Source: Rhyzopertha dominica (lineage: Eukaryota > Arthropoda > Insecta > Coleoptera > Bostrichidae). From it: a DNA stretch of 64,000 nucleotides. The position numbers and the translations under genes are program-made. Shown one piece after another: positions 55,660 to 64,000 of this stretch; within the stretch, counting starts at the first letter, position 1; each line of letters starts with the position of its first letter. The stretch spans positions 44,673,092 to 44,737,091 of the forward strand of contig QCXZ01000138.1 of the NCBI GenBank assembly GCA_025024175.1, read 5' to 3'. Under the pieces are notes generated by a model. The model was not told the DNA's origin and did not search any database. It saw only the letters and a list, made by a program, of their open reading frames with translations.

Positions 55660-56210
55660 AATTAAATTTTAAACAGCGGCCTTTATTGCATGCGTTGCAC
55701 CTCGGGTTTCGGGGATGTGTGGGGGTGTGAGGACATTATTAGCGCCGCCTGGCCGTCGTCCACCGTAGCAGTAATTACTTACTTGACCGGGAAGGCAGCG
55801 CCGCTGAGATATAGAGGAGTTAGCGCGCCCCAGCACACCCATAAATATGTGATGTCCTGTAATATCATGTGCCAGCTGGACTAAATTGTTACGAATGGTC
55901 CGGCCAGAGGCATTTCGCAACCCACTATACACAACACACCGGAATTACTTCGCCTCCACGGCTTGTTTCCTATATACTTGAACAACATTATAACTGCGCA
56001 GCGCTGCCTGAACACTTTAATTGCGGGGATAAATATTAACACGGATGCTGTTCGAACGAGGATGTGCCGCGCAGCCGGTTTTTCAAAGTGGCCACCGATC
56101 ACCCGTCCACCCCCTCAGGCTGGTTTAATTGTTTTTACTTCATCTGCAGCTAGTCGATTTCAAACGAGATCATCCAACCTCAAAAGAGAAATATGTCATC
56201 ATCTTGAGTG
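55660..56210. other. High-complexity, higher-GC island
   Basis: About 550 bp, non-repetitive. Frames on both strands overlap and show no motif, so coding is unlikely. Homeodomain-like words (GTAATTACTTACTTGACC, CATAAATA, TTTAATTGCGGGGATAAAT) alternate with GC-rich text. It is the largest such island in the window and a good candidate for conserved regulatory DNA. Confidence 0.35.
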
Positions 56211-57964
56211 AACACTTCTTTGATTCCAAATAATTTTTAAACGATTGGATATATAAAATATAAGGTTGACAAACCATAGATAAAGACAAGACAAATAGAT
56301 TGGAATCTCTCAGTGGTGGGGGGTGACCATACGGATTAGTTTAGCCTAGTAACACGGCAAATTTTTGGCGCTAGCATATGCTTGCAGTACAGTGACTTTA
56401 TAAGGTAACTGGGCTTACAGTTGGCGGCAGGTTGGCGGTTTAGTTATTTATTTAACAGTTGCATCGGGACCAGTTTGTCAAGAACGTATGTCAGCACGTA
56501 AATAATTCAAATTTAAACAGTAATTTGTTAATAGCAATAACGTTTAGCTTGCATAAAATATTCTTGACCTGCTGAATGTGCGAACAGTTAGTAATTACAA
56601 GTCATTTCTACTACAAGGCGAGTTCTAACAGTTGCGGACGAGGAGGTGAGTTGTACTAGTTTTTGTAAAAATATATCTCAATAACCGCATGAAAGTTACT
56701 ACATAGACTTGTTTTTCGATAAAGTAGATCATACTTAAAATGATGTAGGTACACTTGGTGCTACAAAAGCTTATTATGAATTCTTAACATGTTTAAATGT
56801 TCTGCTTGTTCTCAAGAGTTAAAAAAATTGTTAAAAGTTAAATGTGTGAGTCGATTTGCACTTATATGGATGAGAAGCAATTTTATTATATTATATTTGT
56901 CTACTTGGGCATTGCAAATCCGCTATCACAGTCATTTACAGCTTTAAGCTATGTAATTTTATCCATCCAAATGCAAATTGGTTCACTTAAATATTTGTAA
57001 GGGTAGTACAGTTCTAGTAAATAGTAGCGTCCTGATGATAAATATTGCTGCGGCCGTAAAGTAATTTATTATATCTGAGTAAGTGATACCTTTAATCGAC
57101 ATTCATTCTACTATCACAGCAGCAGCACTGATGTGAATATGTTTAATGGGTTGTTTTACTTCTAGATAGCGGACGAGGACGTACACAATCTCAAAAAATA
57201 TCTCATAGCAAATTCAACATTAACTTGACAAAAATTCAAGTTACTTTAACTTTTATCGAATGATACATCGTACAGTATACCAGCAAATTTTATTAATAAC
57301 AAAACTTAAGACATTTTGCTCTTGGCATTTCTTGAAATATAGTGTATGTACCTACCAAACTGGTCCCTTTGCGTGGATACCACTCCTTATTTATCACATA
57401 CTCTTATATAATATTATAATAAAGACCCTTTGGAAATATTTTTATTTACAATGAAGGTCTGTTTAAAAAATGCATACTTGTTTCAGATGTACCAAATATG
57501 ACTGAAACGCATTAAAAAAGATAGCTTATTAACGCTATCTGGTTTGTCACAAGCATTTCAGTGAGTTATTTCGACTCCCTGGAGAAAAGACTTAAACGAA
57601 GACGTCTACCATACTTCTGTTTTATTGAAATATTTATAAATTGTACATTTATGATCATTATAATTATTTGTGAATAGCAAACAGCTTTTGTTTTGTTTAT
57701 CTTCATTTAATTGCAAATTATTCTTAAGTAATCTTTTATTTAATTTGCAAGTAGTTTATTCCCGCGCCGTTTGAAGTTATGTGACAAGTAACTTCGAAGA
57801 GGTAGTAATGGAACAAACTAGGTGCACAGAAAGAAATGAAAAGAAAATAAAAATCTGACTTGCACGTTGTTGCTGCACCATTTAAAGCAGTTTCCTGTTA
57901 TCGACTTGGCATATTCGTGTGTAGTTTAGCCTAGTGACACTGCAGGCGCTTTATATGAACCTAC
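56211..57964. other. Non-coding interval
   Basis: AT-rich. A donor-like GGAG|GTGAGTTG lies at 56646 after GC-richer text. TAGTTTAGCCTAGT occurs at 56338 and 57923, a short repeat of unknown origin. No gene called. Confidence 0.3.
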
Positions 57965-58046
57965 CCCCACCATTAGAGTTTCCCATCTATTTATCTTGCC
58001 CTTGTCCCCACCATTAGAGTTTCCCATCTATTTATCTTGCCCTTGT
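57965..58046. repeat. Two perfect 41-bp tandem units
   Basis: CCCCACCATTAGAGTTTCCC and the following 21 bases occur twice in a row (57965-58005 and 58006-58046) without a mismatch. It is a recent local duplication or polymorphic minisatellite. Confidence 0.95.
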
Positions 58047-58049
58047 CTA

Positions 58050-58545
58050 TGTAACAAACAAAGTAACCTACATGACAAGCAAACTCAACCGTCAAAGAGA
58101 GCAAAAACCGTGCATAGAGTGACAAAGGCTATACTTGAAAAACATATACATATAGGTATCCTGCCTATCGTGGCATACGGAGTCAAAAGTGTCGCTAATA
58201 CCAAGGCTAACAGAACAAGCTTGAGAAACGCAGAAAAGAACATCGTACAAAGGTGTCGATGAAACAGAAAATCGAGGAACAACAGAACTCCTAGACGGAA
58301 AGGCAATCACAAAAAGAATAGAAACATNTGTAATGAAATATTAGGGACATATTCAGAAGCGAGAAAAAAGACCCTACAAAAAGCGTGGAAAATGAACAGT
58401 TATAAGCTCAAAGTGGGACGACCGTGGAGAATAACGTTGGAGGGAATCATAGCAAAATCAAACATAATCAAGAACAGTGGTCAGAAATTGCAAAAGACAA
58501 GAAAACAGCAAATAAGCTACCATCCAACACGCAGGCTAACTTCCC
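58050..58545 (+). pseudogene. RTE-like pol C-terminal relic
   Basis: The frame reads AILEKHIHI, GILPIVAYGVKSVANTKANR and RNAEKNIVQR. This is the region after the RT in RTE-type pol (IL P..YG.E.......L...E....R). Further pieces in shifted frames read ELLDGKAITKRIET and KVGRPWRITLEGI, matching the terminal GRP..W..DI block. An N at 58328 and two frame changes break it. A 3' UTR and tail follow directly. Confidence 0.6.
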
Positions 58546-58550
58546 CCTTC

Positions 58551-58701
58551 CAGTCCCCAAACTTCTGTAACATGCGCTACGTGGGAGCCCACTAGCAACA
58601 AGCGTGTCACCCCTTGAACCCAGCGTAGACGTAGCCGGCCCGGTGGTGTATCCAAGAGCGACAGAAATGCCTACAGTACGCTGGTTCAATCAATCAATCG
58701 A
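58551..58701 (+). repeat. RTE-like 3' UTR with stem-loop and TCAA tail
   Basis: Contains GAACCCAGCGTA and TACGCTGGTTC, which pair into a stem, followed at once by TTCAATCAATCAATCGATTG. The same layout occurs in reverse at 24521-24677. This is the 3' end of the RTE-like copy whose pol relic precedes it. Confidence 0.75.
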
Positions 58702-58949
58702 TTGTATTAATCGCTTATTCCATTTCATGTGGGTGCATCAGGTTCAGAAACAAAAAAAAACAGACGTTATCCCTATTTTAAATAATTATTATATTATAAT
58801 CCAACTAATAACAGATATAATATNACACTTAACAAAATGCTAGAANAAACTCAATGATTAGTAAGTAACAACAAAAATATTATTATAAATCAAATTGACA
58901 AGAGCCGTATGATAGNTTTTCTAGAAAAAGACTAATATTACANCAGTTT
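58702..58949. other. AT-rich segment with ambiguous bases
   Basis: Ns at 58824, 58846, 58916 and 58943. Low-complexity AT text. It leads into the Penelope RT relic. Confidence 0.4.
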
Positions 58950-59520
58950 AGAAACTATGTTAAAGGATGACCCCGCATACTTAGAATAAAAAAGTCCAAC
59001 GTTAAAATTTGAACAAGCACAATGAGTTGTTGCACTAACTAAAGAAGACATTATCCCAGAATATAAAATAAATTTTTAACATGTCATGACATTGATAAAG
59101 ATACACAAAAGAAAATGCATTGAGACCTATGGTCAGTTGCATAAACACCCCCACATATAATTTGCACATGAATTATTGTCCCCAATAACCACTATGTTCA
59201 AATATATTGTGAACTCCTTATCATTGGTTAAAGAACTAAAAACTAACAAGTTACTACTGATATATTAATATCCCTCGATGTAAAGGCCCTTTTCACAAAT
59301 ATTCTTAGTTGTAGCAACCAACATTATTACTACAAATTTGAAATTTATCGAAGCTTATACCAACATAACTATTTAGTTAGTATTTACGAATGTTACAGGT
59401 AATAATTGACCACATTTATGATAATAACTAGATGCCATGACTATAGGTAACTCTTTGAGCCCTTTTTTATGCAGTTTAGTCATGAATGACCTTATATACA
59501 CACCCTTAATAAAATTAAGA
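58950..59520 (+). pseudogene. Penelope-like RT fossil
   Basis: Across three frames the plus strand gives LTKEDIIPEY, LIKIHKRK, AHELLSPITT with MFKYIVNSLSLVKELKTNKL, a broken SLDVKALFTNI and IGNSLSPFLCSLVMNDLIYT. These are the successive RT blocks of Penelope-like proteins (PK.HK, ..S.DV..LFTNIP, GLPMGSPLSP...). The YxDD motif and the nuclease are not found. Many stops and indels show great age. Confidence 0.6.
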
Positions 59521-60340
59521 GTCTTGGAGTTTACTTAACCGTATCAGAGAATGTAGTGAAAACAACATTATTTCAATAACTACAATCAAAAATATATTTG
59601 CAACTCGACAAAAACAATCGAAATAAGTAACAGAAAACGTACAACATAAGTACAGCATAACATACAACAGCAAGAAATCAAATTTATCATTTTTACTCCA
59701 AGAATTAATATTTAACTAGGAATTAAGTCGCCTTTGGCTTCGCGCCTGAATGCGTCAGGTAGCATTCGAAAAGGCCAAGTTATCAAAGTGGGATTCTTGG
59801 AAGGATGAAAGGCTACAGGTTGTAGTAGTGTATAATGCGGTTGGAGAGATGTTCCGTATTCGTAAGGAAAGGCTCACTTCCTTTCCTTCTTCGTGATCAG
59901 CATACCACGGAAGTGGAGTAGCTTTTATTATATAAAAAGCTCGCGAGCAAATGCCAGCGACCTTTGGTTCCTCGTGAAAAGCTTCTCATGGAAGAAGAGA
60001 GTATGGTTGTTGTTATGTAAATACTCGGAAGCAAAGGCATACTGCATATAGCTCGCTCGTTATGAGATTGCTATGGCGGGTTGAGTGCCGTTGTTGTTCT
60101 GTAATAAACACGTGGTAAGCTTGTCATGGAAAAGAAGGGAAGAGAAAGATTGATGAGATTTGTTGAACTCGGAGGAAAGGTCTGAAGGAAGGAATCAGAG
60201 TAATAGCTGATAATTATTGAACTCGGGAGGAAAAGGCTTGCGACTGCTTTTCGATTTCAGAACTCCAGACTTCAGACTTATATGGTGTAGCTTCCGCCTA
60301 CACCATCATTCGTGACGTTTATGGAAAACATCTCGCTATC
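59521..60340. other. Unassigned interval, possibly part of an element
   Basis: From about 59720 to 60330 the text is G-rich on the plus strand, with repeated words such as GGAAAGGCT, GAACTCGG and GGAGGAAA. The paired GGTGTAGC/GCCTACACC near 60286-60305 forms a small palindrome. No protein motif is visible. It may be an LTR or UTR of an unknown element. Confidence 0.25.
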
Positions 60341-60939
60341 GCTATCTAAACATTGTGTGCATCGATCGAATATACTGGAGAATCGCCATTTCCTGCCATC
60401 TATCTATTGCTAAGATCACTAATTAATGGATCGTAGTGCCTTATTAACACCACATCTGCATGACTGCAACTCCGGTTGATTATCCGCTAGCATGTAACAA
60501 TATGTTACATGTCCCAGAACTATTGGGTTCATTATATCTTCATGTACACTAGTTTTATTTCTTTCGAGCTGAACATTGCAACCAAAACTGCATAAAAATA
60601 ACGTCGCTTAATTGATGTGTTATATTTACTTATATTGACACGTAATAGTCAGGCTTTATACACGTCGTCAAATAAACATAATTATTAGATTTAAGTAAAA
60701 AAAATAATCAAGGTGTTCGCCTAAACCATATCAACTTTAGTTGGGTATAGCTTCACGAAGTGGATCTCACTACTGTTTCCCAATTGTCGGCCAACTAACA
60801 CAACCCCTTCAGTTTTCAAAAAAGGTCAAATAAGGAAATAAACTTTTCTTAATATCCTTAGTTTTATCTTAAGGCATCGTGCTAAACCGGTAGACTCTGT
60901 AAACGTTTTTATGCTAAACAGCACTTGTAAGCAGACAAT
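60341..60939. other. Non-coding interval
   Basis: AT-rich; nothing recognised. Confidence 0.3.
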
Positions 60940-61190
60940 TTTTCACTCCACCAACGTGAAATTTTCCAAACAACTTGAGTAACTGCTCTTGTAAGTTTTA
61001 TCAGCATTTAATTCACGGGTACGGACAGCCATATTTCATAATCAGCGTACGGATATGCCGGCCATCAAACTCGAGGAAATATGGCAGACGTACGGCGCGA
61101 AACTGCTACATAACTTACGAAAGTGATGACCAGCGAGCAAAGTTTCCACAGTGGAATGAGTAACGTACTTGAAGGGGCATATTTCTCTGT
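60940..61190. other. High-complexity island
   Basis: Non-repetitive, GC-richer block with CCATATTTCATAATCAG and CATTTAATTCACGGG words and the word GTACGG three times. A 62-codon frame lies here but without a motif. A candidate regulatory element. Confidence 0.3.
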
Positions 61191-61939
61191 GGTAAACATC
61201 CAGTTCATTATTAATCATTGATTTATTGCTAGCACGCCCGGTAACTCAAAAGTTTCCGTCGAAAGGGTCAGCTAGACTTCGACGTGGACGTCTCCATATT
61301 GAAAAGTTGCGTTGGATACACTGAAGTTATTTGTTGGTTTACATAGCAATGCATTTAACAGTCGAATCCTCAAGCTATACTTAAAATATGAGAGGTAACT
61401 GTATATTATAACTTTCATACTTCTATTGCAGAATCAACTGAAAACCTTCGAAAATCTGTTGCAGTGTGTTGTAGTGTTCATCCTGAAAAATATACCATTA
61501 TGCGTCGTACAATAATCCACGGATGCACTGACTTGCTTCGAATCTTTTTGCTAAAATAATTAAAAAAGCTGTTAGGCTAATAAACTAAATATCTGTCAAA
61601 GTGAACTTACTGTGAAAATATTGATATCCTGCAATATATGAATTATTAATTATTTTAATTTTTTACCCTTCCCTAAATCCTGATGAATTCATGGCTTTTG
61701 GTTAATGGCAATATGCAGTGTTAGCTAATAGTATAGGAAAACAGGTTCATTTCTGCAATAGGTTCTGCAAGTGGCAATAATAGTTTTTATTAATTTGATG
61801 ATAATTCTATTCCTCGTAATATGTTATTTACCTGATTAAGCTTTACATCAAATTAAATGTGTAAACTGAATATTATTTGGTAATAATCTAGTCTATCACA
61901 AATTTGCCAAACCATTTTTGTAGTTAAATGAGCACTATT
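61191..61939. other. Non-coding interval
   Basis: AT-rich; nothing recognised. Confidence 0.3.
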
Positions 61940-62235
61940 TCTTGAACTTCGTGTCAGATTCTGGCTTCCAGCTCATGCAAATTTCGTGGTTTTTCTTTGT
62001 ACACCTGATTTTAAATGACACCAGGGTAAAATCCAGTGGACTTAAACTACGCGACCTAGTTGACCATCCACTAGTTTCCCGACATCCTATCCACGGACTT
62101 GGGAAGATGTATCCAGATACAGGCTAGCATTAGCTCTCAAATCCGGCCAAGCGCCATCTTGTTGAAATCAGACACTGCAGTTTAACACCCTTGTCGGTCT
62201 TTATCGGGAACAATATTATCACTTAGTAGGTTCAC
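61940..62235 (-). pseudogene. Tc1/mariner-like transposase scrap
   Basis: The minus strand reads QQDGAWPDLRANASLYLDTS and, after frame changes, VYKEKPRNLHELEARI. The first resembles FQQDGAPPHF...VR.YLD (middle catalytic Asp in QQDGA), and the second the block after the SPDL..LDF motif in the same transposase family as at 17947-18207. Several stops intervene. Confidence 0.55.
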
Positions 62236-63832
62236 TAAGATAATGCTTTTACATTTCAATTCATGAAGTATGGACCTACAATGCGTTGTCCAATAACACT
62301 AACCTACATATGTAGTCCCTTAGTATGCTGTATGAGCTGTTCCATCATTCAGTGGGACCATGAGACCAGCAAATTTTTTTCTAGTACAAAACTTCATTGT
62401 CAGTTTTCTGGTCTCTTGTAATTTTTAGACAAAACGCTAAGATTCAGAGATAAACGCCGTTTTGTGAAACTTTAACCTTGCCTGTTAGTAATCAATGTTT
62501 TTTTCCAAGCATACTTAAAAAACCGCTGCAAATTAAATCAACACTTCCACATCCAATGCTCAAAATGACATTTACGTTTTATTTTTATACTATACGATTA
62601 GTAATCAGGTTTTTGAGCATTCTTTCTCTTTACACATTTTTTCTAAGACAAATGGTCCTCGCGATATTAGCAAAAATACATAAATTTTTAAAATCTGTTT
62701 TAATCCAAATAACTCGAAAAGTATTAACTTAACAATTACAAGAGTGCTTTCCGATCAGAAATTTGATTTCCTATACAATACTAAAATTTAAAAAAATTGT
62801 ACGAACAGGGACCAAAATACGCATTTTGGAAATATTTCGAAAATGTCAAAATTTTGGATAAATTTTCTAAAACAATTTTTGTGAGAAATGTTATTTCCTA
62901 TCTGACGGTATTTTCATTTTTTGAATATATTAAATATATTCGGAGATATTTAGAAAAATTTATAAGGGCGAATAATACTTGCAGTTATACTACTAATCAC
63001 ATAATAAAACGAAAAAAAAATTAAAAAATAAAAATTTGCAAAAAGGATAGTTACTCCCCAATCTTGCCCCCTTCCGATCGCTTTGGGTAGTTGAGATCTA
63101 TACGTTTGCCAAATTTAAAGTTCATATATTAAGTCTTTCGATAGTTATCGTGTCCACACATAAAACCACAGACACACAGACAAGATTTTTTTTGCTCAAA
63201 TTTTGTTTTTTTTTACGTTTTCGACCATTTTAAAGCGAATGAGCAAATAAAAATACTTCCAATCCGTTGGATGTGGAAGTAATCTTGTTAACTATTCGTT
63301 TGAGCAGTAAAGACCCATAGACGACAAAAATGTTTAAAAAAAATACATAATTTGAGCTCCAATATGACAATAATTTGGATTTACATGCTACAGTGGAAAA
63401 TATTATATCAATAATATTAACCATTTACAACGAGAGGAAAATTGTTATTACTAATAGAGAAGGTGGAAAGTTTCCGAATCTAAGCATTTTTCCTAAAAAT
63501 TACAGGAGACCAAAAAAAACTGACAATGAAACTAAAAAAAAATCCGCTGGTCTCATGGGCGTACGTCAAAAAAAGTTGAAGGGGGGGTTAGAAAGTTACA
63601 AACCCCCCGATACTCATTTGTTTTCACAGCAATGTTAACAATAATTTAGGGGTACACTTACATGTAAATACTATAAACTCGCACCAAATTTCAACCCAAT
63701 ACCTCCAAAACTGTGGATTATATCATAAAAAAAACGATTTTTTTAGATGAATCGTTAATCAGAAATTTACCAATAACAAAATCGTCATATTTTGGCCTAA
63801 AAAATCTACGGTTCACGGGAACCTACTAATTT
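62236..63832. other. Non-coding A-rich interval
   Basis: Homopurine and poly-A runs, including a G-run at 63585-63592. The frame at 63375-63638 is Lys-rich and has no motif; it probably reflects the A-rich strand. Confidence 0.3.
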
Positions 63833-63846
63833 GCAACACCCCGTAT
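63833..63846. repeat. Transposon-end-like CAACACCCCGTATA
   Basis: Resembles the CACCCTGTA terminus of the foldback element at 18689-18697 with one change, next to TA. It could be the worn end of the element whose transposase scrap lies at 61940-62235. Confidence 0.35.
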
Positions 63847-64000
63847 ATTACTTTGATTAACTCAAAATTGCACTGCTTACCACCTACTTATGTAAAAAGG
63901 GTTAGGCATATTTATTTGAATGGTTAAGGATAACAAATACTCGTAAATAACAGTTCGTCCAAAGAAATTTTGAATCTTTCGGTTTATCAGTAATAGGTGA
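63847..64000. other. Right edge, nothing recognised
   Basis: AT-rich sequence to the window end without a motif. Confidence 0.3.

Noticed and set aside
55669..55932. Coding exon on the minus strand
   Set aside because: Overlapping frames of similar length exist on the plus strand (55690-55884) and no motif is present. GC content explains the open frames.
1..64000. CRISPR arrays, bacterial operons, rRNA genes or telomeric TTAGG repeats
   Set aside because: None seen. The motif arrays at 31.8 and 38.1 kb have irregular spacing and both orientations, unlike a CRISPR array.

Overview
The window looks like nuclear DNA of an arthropod, most probably an insect. It is AT-rich, shows no operon structure, and is dominated by insect-type transposable elements: jockey/CR1-like, RTE-like and Penelope-like retroelements, a Ty3/gypsy relic, Tc1/mariner-like and hAT DNA elements, and a tRNA-derived SINE. 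Nine unresolved bases (N) are present. I recognise no complete host protein gene. The best host-gene candidates are a THAP-type first exon near 10.0 kb, a small Cys/His-rich open frame at 30.5 kb and a WD40-like terminal exon at 36 kb.

Layout. 0-4 kb: RT scraps, then the 5' end of a Ty3/gypsy element (LTR, tRNA-Lys primer site, gag) fused head-to-head to an inverted integrase, followed by another RT fossil. 5.6-8.4 kb: two more RT fossils on the minus strand. 10.5 kb: a hairpin MITE. 11.5-12.9 kb: a 5'-truncated but open Penelope-like element (RT plus GIY-YIG) flanked by identical 100-bp inverted repeats. 13.2-13.8 kb: an AP-endonuclease relic. 15.7 and 20.8 kb: solo Penelope termini. 17.1-18.7 kb: a foldback Tc1/mariner-like element with 480-bp arms. 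21.3-21.9 kb: an RT relic. 24.5 kb: an RTE 3' end. 24.9-27.1 kb: a mariner-like transposase fossil split by a 1294-bp hAT element with a perfect 8-bp target duplication. 31.8-38.4 kb: a possible 6.55-kb element of unknown type, bounded by (TA)n tracts, 10-bp inverted ends and subterminal arrays of a GTCGCCTCC motif, containing a Penelope fossil and the WD40-like exon. 38.7-39.5 kb: an endonuclease relic and three SINE copies. 42.9-44.1 kb: a probable solo LTR. 44.8-48.8 kb: an apparently intact two-ORF non-LTR retrotransposon, the best-preserved coding unit here. 48.9-51.5 kb: a degraded jockey-like element on the minus strand. 58.0-59.5 kb: RTE and Penelope RT relics. 61.9-62.2 kb: a transposase scrap.

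Between these lie long AT-rich stretches without coding signal and several islands of higher-complexity, higher-GC sequence (near 8.7, 14.2, 20.1, 24.2, 31.4, 42.3, 52.1, 55.9 and 61.0 kb). These are candidates for conserved regulatory DNA in a gene-poor intergenic or intronic region. The genes do not form a pathway; the story is layered transposition. All family assignments rest on motifs read by eye; no database search was possible.
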